Below are positions 1 through 11,159 of a stretch of DNA of 64,000 bases, one piece after another. This DNA comes from Symsagittifera roscoffensis (lineage: Eukaryota > Xenacoelomorpha > Acoela > Convolutidae). The notes under the pieces were generated by a model. The model saw only the letters and a list, made by a program, of their open reading frames with translations, was not told where the DNA came from and searched no databases. Made by a program: the position numbers and the translations under genes. The DNA lies in contig NC_087062.1 in the NCBI RefSeq assembly GCF_963678635.1, positions 21,873,789-21,937,788 on the forward strand, in the 5' to 3' direction. Position 1 is the stretch's first letter; each line of letters begins with the position of its first letter.

Positions 1-306
1 TTCTGAGTCAGAAAATTATAATTGATCGTGAAGTGGGTAATTTTTATCTATTGATTCTTTTAGTTTGTAAAGTTCGTCTAAACTGTTGGTTTCTGATTCT
101 GAAAATGCGTTTCGATTTTTTGAAAATCTTTTTCGTGTTATTTGTCTTTGTTTCGTTATTATTTTTCTTTTTAGTGTTTGTCGTTTTGTTCGAATGTATC
201 CAACTGTTTGTGTATGAGGTGTGATTACAAGGTCGTATTTTTTGTTATCTATTTCACAATTGTGTAATACGATTGTTTGTTTATTTCCTAGGTTTTTAAA
301 TGACAT
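1..306 (-). pseudogene. ORF1 of copy 1, with premature stop
   Basis: The start codon at 304-306 and the first 96 codons match the 155-aa ORF1 of copy 2 (34408-34875) almost perfectly. A single A-to-T difference turns a Tyr codon into TAA at codon 97 (16-18). Homologous sequence continues to the window edge, so this is a stop inside a conserved frame. The protein is basic and Lys/Arg-rich with no recognised domain. At least this ORF of copy 1 is inactive. Confidence 0.75.
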
Positions 307-823
307 AAGGTTTAGGATGACGGATGCAAAAGGTTGTTAAATGATTTCTATTTGCTTAAATTGTTAGTCCTTACGATTTTTTTGGTTAGCTTAACCTGGG
401 TCTATTTGTTCAGGGTTGGAGAGAAAAGTATATCGATTCCGAAGAATGATTTTATACTTTCTCGTGGCTAGTATAAGCTAAGGTGTTAACTTACTTAATC
501 TTACTTAAGGGTAGTGATTGTGTTCAGGGTTGGAGAATAGTAAATCGATCCACAAGGTTCAGGTATAATTAGAACGCGAGTAGTTCGTTAGATACTATTT
601 TAAACTTACTAAGTCTAAGATTTATCCTGGGTCTGGTAAGAGGGGGGGTCAAGTGAAGGATGAATAACCGAAGTTCTTCACTGTTTATCCTAATTTGAAT
701 GATTAGTTTTGTTTAAAAATTTCTATTAGTCTTAGGTCTTTAGAAAGGGTTGGGTAGTGAATCGACGTTTGAGGTCGTTAGACACTAATTAAGTGGGTGG
801 GGGAGAACAAAGTTGTTCTGTTT

Positions 824-908
824 GATCCAAGGATAAGCCTTGATGATCAAATTTAAAATTTAATTAAGTAGAAAATGATTTAAGATCCAAGGATAAGCCT
901 TGATGATC
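824..908 (-). promoter_or_regulatory. Paired leader hairpins (copy 1)
   Basis: A 25-base motif, GATCCAAGGATAAGCC continuing to TTGATGATC, occurs at 824-848 and again at 884-908, 60 bases apart. Each can fold into a stem of about seven pairs with a five-base loop. The same pair is present in copy 2. The position between LTR and first ORF is where retroviral packaging or dimerisation signals lie; that role is inferred. Confidence 0.5.
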
Positions 909-1560
909 TGGTTTTAAAATTAAGTGAATTTAAGTTTTAATAAAATTTTAAATGTGTGTAAAGGAAAGATTTAGTGTTTTGATGATATTAGTGGGTTTAT
1001 GATTGCTGTTATGTTTTAGGTGATGGAGCTGGAACAACAGGATGATTTATGATTACTAACCATTTATTGTCATGCTACTAATTTTTATTTTTTATTTTTC
1101 AATAAATATTTTTCAAACATGTTTTGTATATTACTGCAGAATTTTAGGAAAACGATCTTAGATCTTTTTATCAATCGTTATTGTATATTAATAATTTTGT
1201 TTAGCGCCTGAAATGATTTTGAAGATTAACTTCAAGGTTTTATGTTTGCAAATGAAAATCTAAATTCATTGCCAGTAGTATTCTAAATATAAAAGTTTGT
1301 TCTGGTTTTTGCCTAACTATCATATAGCTATATGGCAAGTTTCTACTTTGTCGTATGTCGTCTCTGGTTCGAGGTCTTCTTCCAATTCCGGGTAGTTCTG
1401 TTATGGTTCGGAATATTGGCTCTGATCTATTGAGTCGTAGAGACATTTCGATTAAATTATTGTCGTATAACATTTTGTAAATGTTTTTGTCTAATTTCTA
1501 ATCTATTTTGGTTAATTCTAAGCTATTAAGGTCTTGTTCGAGACTTATGGTCGCACCAGA

Positions 1561-1970
1561 TGAGTTAGACCCGAGTTGGTTAACTCATAGAGTAATTTCG
1601 GATAGGGTACACCGTCTGCTCGTCACGCTATCTTATTTTCGGCCGGATAGATTCGTGCAACTTCTTAGTCTAATACCGATCCTAATCTTACTCTTATACT
1701 ATCTAGTCTCAGGTTGTTTAACTAGTCTCTGCTAGGCTCAATAGATCTAGGGTATACTGGTTTATTGCGGTTGCTGAAGTGCTCGGGAGAGTCCAACTAA
1801 TTTCTAAGTTAAATTCAAATCTCTCTGGTGCTGAAATTACAAGTAACTTCAGCACTTACAAATAAGTGGGTTGTTAGTTAGATGGATCATGATTGGTTAA
1901 TATTAAATACTTTACATTGGTAAAATATCTAAATTATCCAATCATAAAATGTAGTTTAGATCAGGTTCCA
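1561..1970 (-). repeat. LTR of copy 1 (410 bp)
   Basis: On the plus strand it starts TGAGTTAG and ends GGTTCCA, so in element orientation it is TG...CA. Its length equals the two LTRs of copy 2. It carries AATAAA on the minus strand (1761-1766) and the GTGCTGAA/TTCAGCAC inverted repeat seen in the others. The outer flank starts ATGC at 1971. Confidence 0.9.
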
Positions 1971-3600
1971 ATGCGTAGAATTTTACTTGCTAGTAAATGA
2001 ACTTTCAGAAAAACTGCTTTTGATGAAAATCATTTCATGGCCAATAAAAAACCATAACAAACATAATTATGGCATGTCAAATTTATATGGTCGAAATTAT
2101 TATTCCGATAGTATATCAACTTGTATGTGATATCTTCAATTATTTTCTGTCAATTTTATTTTTTTCCAACCACTCTATTTTATGAAAGGGTTATCTTACT
2201 AAAAAAAGCAGTTAGGCAATTTGTTCCGAATAACTTTCAATTTTGTTTTTAGCTATTCGAGGAAAATTTTCGATAAATTGCTCGAAATAATTTCTTCATT
2301 CACCACACTCGATCAAATCCTCACTCACTAACAGTTTCAAAAACAACATAAAAAGTCTACAAGTAAAAAACTGAGATGTATGAAAGTTTGGCAAACTTTA
2401 TCCGTCGATATTAAAAATTTTAATCATAATTTAGAACTGAAAGCTTAATAATTATTTGCGTAATAAAAAACATTGTCCTTTAAAAGGCTCTGACATTTTT
2501 AAAAAAGTATTGTGGTGAAAGTTTCACTTTTGAAAAGTTTCACTGTTGATTTTAGGACTTTTCTAGCGACATGCATATTTTTTCAAGTTTCGTATGTTGA
2601 ATGGCTGACAAAAGGTTTAATTTGTGATCTTTCTAGCGATTCTTTTGTGCCGAATTTGAGTACAGCGGAACAAATGGCTCCCGTCACCTTTCGAACCAGC
2701 TTATCAGTTTGCGGCTGTGGAAACGTAGGTCTGAAGGACTTGCCTCACAGATTATTTTCAAATATTCCGTAGAAGCAGCGCATACGATAATCCCACGTAT
2801 GGCAAGTGGAACTAAAATTCTGTCGTGCAAGATACCGTAAAACGCTGCTCATAAGTTTTTTATAATGCAGGGACAGTATGACGGAAAAAGAATATCAGCC
2901 ACTTAGATTCGAGTTTTCGATATTTTGAACAAAAATTTTCTCATAGAAACTAAATTGATTGAGTGCCCTGAATTTGATATTGGTTGACAAAAACATCAGA
3001 AGATAAGGCAGTCAAGCTGATAGGTGTTGTGAGCTTGCCAGAACCGATGCACGAACTGTTTGTGAAACTAGCAGAAGCTTATCGGAGGGAAGGACATATC
3101 ATTGCATTTCACAAATACGCAAATTTTGGTAATGCACAAAATAGTTTTTTGGGTTTACGCAAAAAATTTTCAGAATTTGCTTTCGATTTGGATATTTTTG
3201 TTTTAAGAAAGCTTCTTTATTAGAAAAAAAATTTGGTTTTTTTGACTGATTGACTATTTTCATACGCTTCTGTCCACTCACATTTTCGGCAAGTAAACAC
3301 ATGAACAAACATTTTACCTTGATAGAGATTTCAAAAATTAGACGCCCGTACCCAACGAAGACTGTTTTTTTTTTAGATAGAAATGTAGATTACCTAGCCA
3401 CTTTTTTGTTTTTTTTTTCTGTACAGAAATGATATATTTCTTTCTGAGTTTAGAAATAATTAGTTATTCGAAAAAAAAAATTATTTAACTGCTCAACTGC
3501 AACAAGATATACATGCTTCGAATATTCACAATATCCGCAGCAAAAGTGTGTAAGAAAATAAACACTTGTTATAACAAATGCTGCTTTGCATCAGATTGCT
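1971..3600. other. Unassigned sequence, weak coding signals
   Basis: No gene was recognised. Open frames on the plus strand near 2512-2772 (GTG start only) and 2981-3223 (TTG start only) have protein-like composition in parts, and an overlapping frame near 2665-2840 is also open. They lack clear starts, splice signals or known motifs and may be decayed exons. Confidence 0.3.
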
Positions 3601-3623
3601 AAAACTATCATATAGAATTAGGG

Positions 3624-3692
3624 CATGTTGCCAAGCGGTCAGCACAACCGCCTTTGAAGTACAAAAAAATCTGGGGTTCAAACCCTAGCATG
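3624..3692 (+). other. tRNA-like sequence, possible SINE head
   Basis: The run TTGCCAAGCGG near 3628 resembles an A box, and GGTTCAAACCC at 3675-3685 is a perfect B box in a T-arm stem-loop. CATGTTG at 3624-3630 can pair with TAGCATG at 3686-3692 as an acceptor stem. The anticodon arm is poor and position 33 is not T, so a functional tRNA is unlikely. A tRNA-derived SINE or pseudogene fits better. Downstream are TTCTGATCAGAA-type repeats. Confidence 0.4.
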
Positions 3693-4844
3693 ATACATTT
3701 CTTGTAGCTAGACATAGCCTAGATTCAGGTAATTTCTGATCAGAAATAAGATCAGAATTAAAGAAACTTAAAACACTCCCTGCTTAATTTAAACATTTCA
3801 CGAAGAATTTCTGACCAGAAAAACAGATTAGATATAAATTATCCAAGGTCAGAAATAAAGAACTTCTCGGTACGGGCGGAAAAATCAATAGTTCTCATAC
3901 TCGTTCGAAATATAAATAACTTTTGTCTAAATTAGCGTGCAAAGGAAACTTATCTATCTTAAATTTGGCGTTTGAAGTGTATTATTCGGGTTTTTTGTCA
4001 TCATTATAAGGTCAAACTGTGTATTTTGCTAACTACAAGCGGATTCCTCAAAAAGGACGCTTTTTCTGTTCTTCTTTTGTTCTTTCTTTTTTGCATATTT
4101 ATAGATTAGTCTCAAAAACCCAGGAACATACAGACAAACTCCGCGCCTATCCAGTGCACAGTTTGGCCTCGTAATGATACTCCACCCGTAATAATACTCC
4201 AAACTTTTTTAAATATTTGGCTCTGGAACCCAGGAAAATACGGACACAAACTGTGCGACTATTCTATCCACTGCACAGTTTGTACTCGTAATGATACGCC
4301 TCCCAAACATCGAAAGTTGGTTTCAGTAAAAAAAATCTCAGCATGCAGTCAAGGTAACCTTGGGAGTTTTCCGACTGTTTCACACCATGATTGAAGTTGA
4401 AAAAATTTTAGAGATATTTTTATAAAATTTTCAAGTGTATTGATTATGTAAAAACTTAAGAAAATTAATTGAAAAAATCAAATTCAAAAATTAGCATATA
4501 AGTTAATTCATTATGTTCTTAAGCACAAGAATTCATCGCTATTCCAAATTTTGTTCACGTTGCTTGTCTGAAATATGCAATATATATTAACCTTACAAAA
4601 ATATCAGGGGTTAAATGTTTTACTTATATGTTTTGCTTATATGTTTCACAGGTTAAAGACTTTGCTTGTAATTTAGCTTTACAGTTTTTTTTGTTTATAT
4701 CCGATAGTATGAGAGATATGAATCATAGAATCATAGAATCAACGAGAGTGATTCGAGTTTAAACAATCACAACAATCTCAACTTTTATTTCCTCAATTTT
4801 TCTCAAGTTTGGATCTAAAATACCAAAAAGATTACTTTGCAGCG
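3693..4844. other. Gene-free AT-rich stretch
   Basis: No coding or RNA gene seen. It contains the TTCTGATCAGAAATAAGATC repeat near 3736 and the 110-bp tandem repeat listed separately. Confidence 0.4.
4111..4308. repeat. Two tandem units of about 110 bp
   Basis: The unit starting near 4111 (ACCCAGGAACATAC, then GTGCACAGTTTGG, then CTCGTAATGATAC) is repeated from about 4221 with modest divergence. Bases 4146-4176 are exactly the reverse complement of 37321-37351, so the family is dispersed. Confidence 0.7.
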
Positions 4845-5147
4845 CAGTGGTGGATCTACGTTTTTCTTGAGGGGTGATTTGAAAAAAAAATCAAAAGTTT
4901 TGTCATTTTTTTCAAATCGACCAATAAACTGGTTTTCTGAGCTTTCCCAAATGTTTATGTAGACCGCATTTCGACCAAATTTTTGCGCTACAGGCAAATT
5001 TGTGAAAAAAAACCACGTTCTAAGGTACTTTTTGGAAAAGTTTGTTTAAAAAATTGTTTTTTTTTCTGCGAGCAATCCCTTCTCAAATTACCAATCCCTG
5101 AAGGCAGAAGGGGCTTCCAACCCACCCCTATCCTAAATCTACTGCTG
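4845..5147 (+). mobile_element. MITE family 1 (hAT-type), diverged copy
   Basis: Ends CAGTGGTGGATCTACG and TAAATCTACTGCTG are inverted and derive from the CAGGGGCGGATC terminus of this family. Flanking 8-mers ttgcagcg and gtacagcg match at six of eight positions. The interior has the family order: a 'ggttttctgagctttcccaaa' type block, a pyrimidine-rich block, and a 'ccctgaagg' type block. Non-coding. Confidence 0.6.
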
Positions 5148-6214
5148 GTACAGCGGCAGTGTTTATGCTCTATATATTTTTGGGCTTTCAGTGTAGCATC
5201 AGTTTATTGAATGTTTTTAGTTAACAAGGTAACATTTTTTCAATATTTTCATCAGTTTTAACAGTTTTGACATTGCTAGAATATTTGCTAAATCGTGAAG
5301 TAGTTCATATCTATCTTGGCAATTTTTTGCCAATCAATCTTCGAAAATATCAAAATTTCATCAAAAATTTTCAAGGATGGCAATAAATTTGATAAGATTT
5401 CCATGAAAAATGGGCAACATTACCCAAAAATATTTCTCAAAATTCTTACAGCTCTTGAAAGGAGTTTTATGCAAGTCCGCTATACAACTTTGTGAGTATA
5501 TAATTGTGTATTTTGGACTGCATTTTACCTTATTAGGCTAAAAATGCGAGGATTTTTAGCTATTCTCAAAAAATATTCAAAAATATTCAAAATTTGGCAA
5601 AAGGTCCAAGATGATCTTTTGGACTTCTCCATCTTGCGGATTTGATCTCTGATGACCCAAAATCCTCCTCCTTTGAAACTATTTTGCAATATCCAAATTA
5701 CCATGAGACGTTTAGATGGAGGCGGTATTCACGTGGGTGGTTAGGAGCTTAAGCCAATCAGAATTTTTTTTACAACCAGTGCTCTGAAAATTCAATTTAA
5801 AAACAGTGTTATTGAAGAATTTAACTCATGTTTAAGTTTTTAAGGGAGAAGATGTTTGCGTAGTCCGAGAATCAGTTTAGTGACTTTTTAATAGTAAATT
5901 TTATCACCCCTTAATTGGATCGACAGGTTTGTTTACTTGGAGAAGTTGTTCTATCGACTATATATAATTGAGTGAGGACTTTATGAGTTCCAAGTAGCTA
6001 CATTTTACATAAAAACATGTGCCCCATTTTATTAGAATAAAAAGTAATGCGCTAAATTATATATATCTAATTACATATATCCGTATAGTACAACAAATTG
6101 CTCTACAAACTGTGTTTTTTTTCTTCAGAAAAGTTTTGAGTTTTCAACGTGCCTTTTTGTGTTTTTGTGGGCATTTTTAATTAACGTTACTTTACAGCTT
6201 TCCATGTTTTCAGC
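5148..6214. other. Gene-free stretch
   Basis: AT-rich, with stop codons in all frames. A short piece near 5930-5955 resembles the GTTAACTTGG motif of MITE family 2. Nothing else recognised. Confidence 0.4.
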
Positions 6215-6433
6215 CAGGGGCGGATTTAAAAAAGAGGCGAACTTTGAGGGGGCACGCGCCAAAAGAATGCAATTTTTAAGTCAAAATTTTCCAAAAAGTG
6301 CCCAAAAACGGCTTTTTTCACCTGTTTTTTCAAAAGTTTAGAAAATTTGGCTAAAATAGCGCCTTTTTAGGGCTTTTGAAAATCCGCCCCATCCCCCCCC
6401 CCCCCCTCGAGAAAAATTTATATTCCGCCCCTG
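6215..6433 (-). mobile_element. MITE family 1 (hAT-type), short copy
   Basis: Bounded by CAGGGGCGGAT and TTCCGCCCCTG, a clean terminal inverted repeat. Flanking 8-mers ttttcagc and gttttagc match at six of eight positions, as expected of hAT elements. It has an internal C-run of about 14 followed by CTCGAG. Confidence 0.75.
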
Positions 6434-7241
6434 GTTTTAGCTCAAAAACTTTAAAAAATTTTGCAAAGATTCTTCCTAAGATTTTGAGGATTTCAAACTT
6501 GGTATTTCTTCCAATTTTTTAAGAAACTAATGGCGCTATATGTTGTTTGATTAACACGTAGGCGGCAAAATATTCCAGTGAAATTATCCCAAGCTGAGTA
6601 ACTTGCAAACCTCAAGCCATAACCCCTACAAAAACTGTCACAAGTGAATTATGTTCTCAGACTTGAGCTCAGGATATCAATATCTTTCAGATGATAAGAA
6701 AAAAGTTCTCTGTAAAAAAAGTCAAAATTGTTCTGAATGACTACGAAAAGTTTTGGCATATCCGTAGAAGTCGGAACAAAATCCTTCAAATCCTCTTTTT
6801 GTTGACTTTTATGTAAGAAGATAGTTTGAAAGACTTTCATAGTTTGGAGACGTCTTCCACAGTTCATGTAACGTGCAAAATGACGCAACCAATAACATGA
6901 AGCTACCAAATTACTTGCCCCAACCACATTGGTAATGAATTCTGAGCCTGATTATTTAGCTGCATACGATTGTTTCGAATTTTATAAATCTAGTGCTGTC
7001 TGTGGCATTTGATTTTTGGTCGATGAAAGTATATCAAAGATAATTCCAGCGTTTTTGTTTCGACTTTCAAGAAATTGCTCAAAGGTTTAGCGTCTGAAAA
7101 ACATTGATGCCTTGAACTCAACTCTAAAAAATATTTTGTCTGGGATAATTTTCTCTCAAGTTACGATTTGACATTAGCAAGTCGTTCAAGGTGAGATAGT
7201 TAACGCGTGCACGTTACAACTTAACTATTAATACATGAGTG
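6434..7241. other. Gene-free stretch with a diverged dispersed repeat
   Basis: Bases about 6905-7015 resemble the module at 12235-12345 and 13485-13590 (shared CACATTGGTA, TCTAGTGC and CTGTGGCATTTG blocks). The minus-strand open frame at 6649-6927 has no recognised motif and a GTG-type start. Confidence 0.4.
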
Positions 7242-7588
7242 CAGGGGCGGATTCGAACCAACCCTGCGAACCCAAAGGGTCCCCCCTTTGGTACTTTTTA
7301 AGAAATCCATTTTTGGCCGACCGACCCTAAAGTTTTTGTAAAGGCGCCTTAGGCGCCAATATATACTAATTTTGAGGGGAAGCGCGCGCCAAAAAAACGC
7401 GTTTTTTTGTCAAAATTTTCCAAAAAGTGCCCAAAAACGGCTTTTTTGACCTGTTTTTTTAGGGTCTTTTTACTGCTTTAGGAGAGCTCGGAAAATCAAT
7501 CTGATCGACCTAAAAAAAAAGGTCGTCAAAATTTTCTTTTTGAAAACCGCCCCCCCCCCCCCCCGAGCAAATCCTAGATCCGCCCCTG
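7242..7588 (-). mobile_element. MITE family 1 (hAT-type)
   Basis: The ends CAGGGGCGGATTC and GATCCGCCCCTG are inverted. The 8-mer CATGAGTG lies directly left (7234-7241) and again at 7595-7602, six bases beyond the right terminus, consistent with an 8-bp duplication plus a few extra bases. It contains a 15-base C-run just before CGAGC. The short open frame across it on the minus strand is a composition artefact. Confidence 0.8.
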
Positions 7589-7708
7589 CATCTGCATGAG
7601 TGTATCGTGCGCGCTAATAAACTTTTCAAAATTGATTGAACCCAAGCACCTAGATACACAGTGTTTGCGACAACTTTTTCCAAACTAAAGTCGATTTTCA
7701 CTCTTCCC

Positions 7709-8725
7709 GCACCGAGCACCCTTGGGCTTTAATCGATTATAATGGATTTCCGAGGCAAAATAATCCAATATAGTCCGTTACAGATGTAAAATTCAGACCA
7801 CGAAATTGATTATATTGCCATTATAATCGATTAAAATTGATTAAAATTCATTATTCTTGGCACTGAAATCGATTATTTTTGCCAAAACACTCCGTTATAA
7901 TCAATTATTGTTGTGTTAAAGAACCATTATAATCCATTAAAATTGATTATAATCCCCTTTCTTTTTAGAACTAAATTCAATTATTTTTGCAGAATACTTG
8001 CAAATTTTGTAGGAAATTTGCAAAAAAATTTCCATGTGTTTTAGTAAATGCCATGTCTCAACTTCTTTCCCTCAAGTTTTTTTCTACCTCTCAGAAGTAA
8101 AGAGGGGGCCATAAACTAGGGGGTGTCAATCATTAACCCACTCCCCAAAGTCTACCAAACCCCCCCCCCCCCCGCCCGTATTCCACCAATAGGGGGTACG
8201 AATGGCGGTTGTGGTAAACTGGAGGGGAGGAAGGATAAACGGGGGGGGGGGTTAGGTTAAACACGGGACACGGGGGATGGAGGCTAGAGTAAAATGAGGG
8301 GGGGGGGGAGGTAAGGAAAACGGGGGGGGGATTGTAAATTAAACTGGAGGACAAAAAATTCAGAGTATATAAAACAGAAAAAATATATATTTTTGATGTG
8401 AAATGTAACTTTTTAAGAAACGAAAAACGTAGCAACTGCACTAAAACTGGGAATGAGATTACTATGAAAAAAATTGAAGTTTTCATGATTAAACTCTTGA
8501 AAAAATCTATTATAATCAATTATGACGGATTATATTGGCTTAAAAGTATTAGGATTAGAGTCCATTACTAATTGATTATAATCTATTACAAGGGATTATA
8601 TTGTCGTGATAAATATTAGAATAATTATTCATTTTCAATGGATTGTAATCGATGATTTTAAATTTTAATTGATACTGACCATGTTATGACAATTTAATCG
8701 ATTATGATCGGTGGGCGCTCGGTGC
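7709..8725. mobile_element. Fold-back / large-TIR element
   Basis: The left end GCACCGAGCACCC is inverted at the right end as GGGCGCTCGGTGC. Both ends continue into arrays of TAATCGATTA, ATTATAATC and related words (7730-7960 and 8505-8715) in mirror arrangement. The middle carries G- and C-runs. No transposase frame and no clear target-site duplication. Confidence 0.6.
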
Positions 8726-9389
8726 TGGTTAGCATTTGCGCTGAGGTAACAAAATGTAGAACGCAGAAAAAAAAACTAATTGCAGTTGTTGTTATGGCTT
8801 TCTTGGATTTTTTTCTGCGACACTAAGTATCATCAAACTTTGACATCATGAAAACTTTTCAGAAGAAGTCTTGTAAGCATTCATAGCTATTTTGGCAAAT
8901 TTTTGCAACATAACTTTCGAAGGTAACAAAAACTCTTCAGAAACTTTCAATGATGACAATTATTATCATAAATATTTTTTATAAGTTGTCAAAAAACGGG
9001 CAATTTTACCCTGAATAATTTTTGAAAATTCATAATTGTTTCAATAAAAACCTATATAGTTTATCAAAAAGTGTTTTTCAAAAATTTTAAAAACAAAAAC
9101 ATTTCGTTTCTAGAGCAATTTCATAAGGCGCTTAAATTTTAAGAGAAAGTTATTTTAAAAATTTTTTCGTCTTTTTACTGCAAATTTGTGTAAAATTTCA
9201 TGATATTTATTTGATATGATATATAATCTTATTAAAGTCAATAGTTTTTTTGCCACTTAACACTGAAGCAAAATAGTGGGACAGTTAAAATCTAAGCTAT
9301 TTATAAGTACAGTTTCTTAAAAAAAATTCAACAGTTTCCGACATTTATTGGCTCGGGGGAAGTTTTAAGCAATGCAACCAAATTTTATC
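8726..9389. other. Gene-free stretch
   Basis: AT-rich with A- and T-runs; no open frame, RNA gene or repeat boundary recognised. Confidence 0.4.
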
Positions 9390-9797
9390 CAAAAGCGGAT
9401 TTAGGGGGGAGGGCGGACGCCCCCCTCCTCAGGGAATTGACCCCCTGCCGATCCAAAGGGTCCCCCTTTGAAATATTTTGAGATATTCAATTCTGGCTGA
9501 CGGATCCTAAAATTTTTCTAAATGCGCCTTTGGTGCCAATGTATACTAATTTAAATGGGGGAGTGCGCGGCAATAAAACGCAATTTTTTGGTTACGCATG
9601 ATTTCCAAAAAGTGTTTAAAACGCCTTTTTGGTCTGTTTTTTCAAAATTTTGCCCGTGGCGCAGAAATTTTGGCCAAACGATCTATAAAAAGAAAGATCG
9701 ACAAAATTTTAAAAATATTTTGAAATCCGCCCCCTACCATACCCTCCCCCACACCACCCCCCCCCCCCCCCTCGAGAGAATCCTAGATCCGCCCCTG
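9390..9797 (-). mobile_element. MITE family 1 (hAT-type), nearly full-length
   Basis: The right end GATCCGCCCCTG is intact; the left end is mutated (CAAAAGCGGATTTAGG). The interior matches 7242-7588 block for block, including CCAAAGGGTCCCC and AGGCGCC-like words and a C-run followed by CTCGAG. The longest open frame (9555-9863) crosses the element boundary and is not a gene. Confidence 0.75.
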
Positions 9798-10476
9798 AAC
9801 ATTTCTGAGGGTATATTTATGAAGTTTGGTCAAACTGATAGGAAGATTGTTTGCTACCTTTAATGTTTCTCTACAAATTTGAAAATAAATTAACAAGATA
9901 TAGATGTGACTAGACCTTATCAAATCCGTCTCCAACCTTTGGACTTAGAAAATGTGAAAGAAAAAATTCCCGATAAAATTGTTGATCAGACTCTGTCAAT
10001 ACAGATGAATTTTGAACAAAAGTAATTGATTAGGTTTGGGGTATTTTTACTTATTCCACCCAAATTTCATTATACTGAGAACAACATACTGGTAGCACTG
10101 GTTGATTTGGTTGATACAAATGCCATCACTTTATTCTTAAGCCGATTTCAAACAAGACCAAATTTTGAGCAGATACGAAGGTGGTCATATTTTTCCCTGG
10201 AGCAGTTTTCTGTATTTTTTCTAACCTGGGTATAATTCTGGAGCGTGTTTGAAACATTTTTGAGTAGTTTAGCAAATGTTTTTCATTTTAGGTACATTCA
10301 GCTGATTTATAATTCGACTAAAAATTGTGAACAAAACATTTGAGTTGGTACGGAAATTTCACTGACTAATTCTAGTCAATCAGATTGAAGCAAATTAGTT
10401 TCTTTTCAAAGTGTTGAAATGTTGATTTTTGGGCCGAATAAATAAAAAAACCCTAAGTTTCCAGCAAAACTGAATT

Positions 10477-10710
10477 CAGGTGCGGCTTGTTTTCGGAGGA
10501 CTACCCTACCGTGGAAATTCGACTCCTGTGTTGTTAAGGTACCATTGGTACCATTCAAAAGTATTGTTAAAGTTTTCAAAGGTACCATTTAAAGGTATTT
10601 TAATTTTGAGGGAAAAACGCGCGTCAAAACAAAAAACTCCGTTTTTTGGTCCAATTTTCCGAAAAAGGCCTTACTGCGCATTTTTGGCTGGTTTTGCAAT
10701 CAAAACTTAG
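10477..10710 (-). mobile_element. Degenerate MITE family 1 copy
   Basis: It starts CAGGTGCGG and later has TTTTGAGGGAAAAACGCGCG, then CGTTTTTTGGTCC and CAATTTTCCG, in the order seen in better copies. The right terminus is not identifiable. Confidence 0.4.
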
Positions 10711-10977
10711 TTGACTCGAAAAGAAAATTTGAATTCGGCAAAATGAATTTTACCTGATTCTTAATTCTCAATTCTGAACGTTCGTTTTCAATTTCACGCA
10801 ATTTATTGGTTGAAAATCACAAGAAACGAGTTACAATCCTTCCCCCTGAAGCATTCACGGAGCTGTTTTCGCTTAAATCTAAGATAGTTCCTTTGGTTCG
10901 AATAGCTGAGACATTTCAATTCAATTTAAGTAGTCGGATGGGGATTTAACTGCGAGTTAAGTTTTATTAAAAGGAGA

Positions 10978-11075
10978 AGTTGTTAACTTGGTCCGATGAG
11001 CAATTTATTGCTTTTTGGTTAATTATCTTCATCGTCCCTCATGTGGGTGGAGGGGTTTGTTAACTTGGTCCTGAT
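10978..11075. repeat. MITE family 2 remnants
   Basis: GTTGTTAACTTGGTCC near 10979 and GTTTGTTAACTTGGTCC near 11056 match the terminus of the element at 36593-36806. Here the two motifs lie in direct orientation, so these are fragments rather than one intact element. Confidence 0.45.
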
Positions 11076-11159
11076 TGTAAGACATTTTTTATTGCTAATT
11101 TCCACTTTAATTCATTTTTATTGAAAAAAAAGTCTGCAACAATTTAATTGCCTTCTTAT

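Larger units (their letters stand above)
1..1970 (-). mobile_element. LTR retrovirus-like element, copy 1 (5' end only, cut by window edge)
   Basis: This block is nearly base-for-base identical to 34571-36540: the 5' part of ORF1, the leader and a 410-bp LTR in the same order and orientation. The element reads leftward and its body lies outside the window. The flank after its LTR (ATGC from 1971) differs from that of copy 2, so it is an independent insertion. Against copy 2 it has scattered substitutions and one small rearranged patch near 1569-1582 inside the LTR. Confidence 0.9.
9798..11159. other. Gene-free stretch with decayed MITEs
   Basis: No convincing gene. It holds a degenerate family 1 copy (10477-10710) and direct GTTAACTTGGTCC motifs near 10980-11075. 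Confidence 0.4.

Noticed and set aside
8133..8519. 128-codon minus frame rich in Pro
   Set aside because: Created by G- and C-runs inside the fold-back element; no start context or homology.
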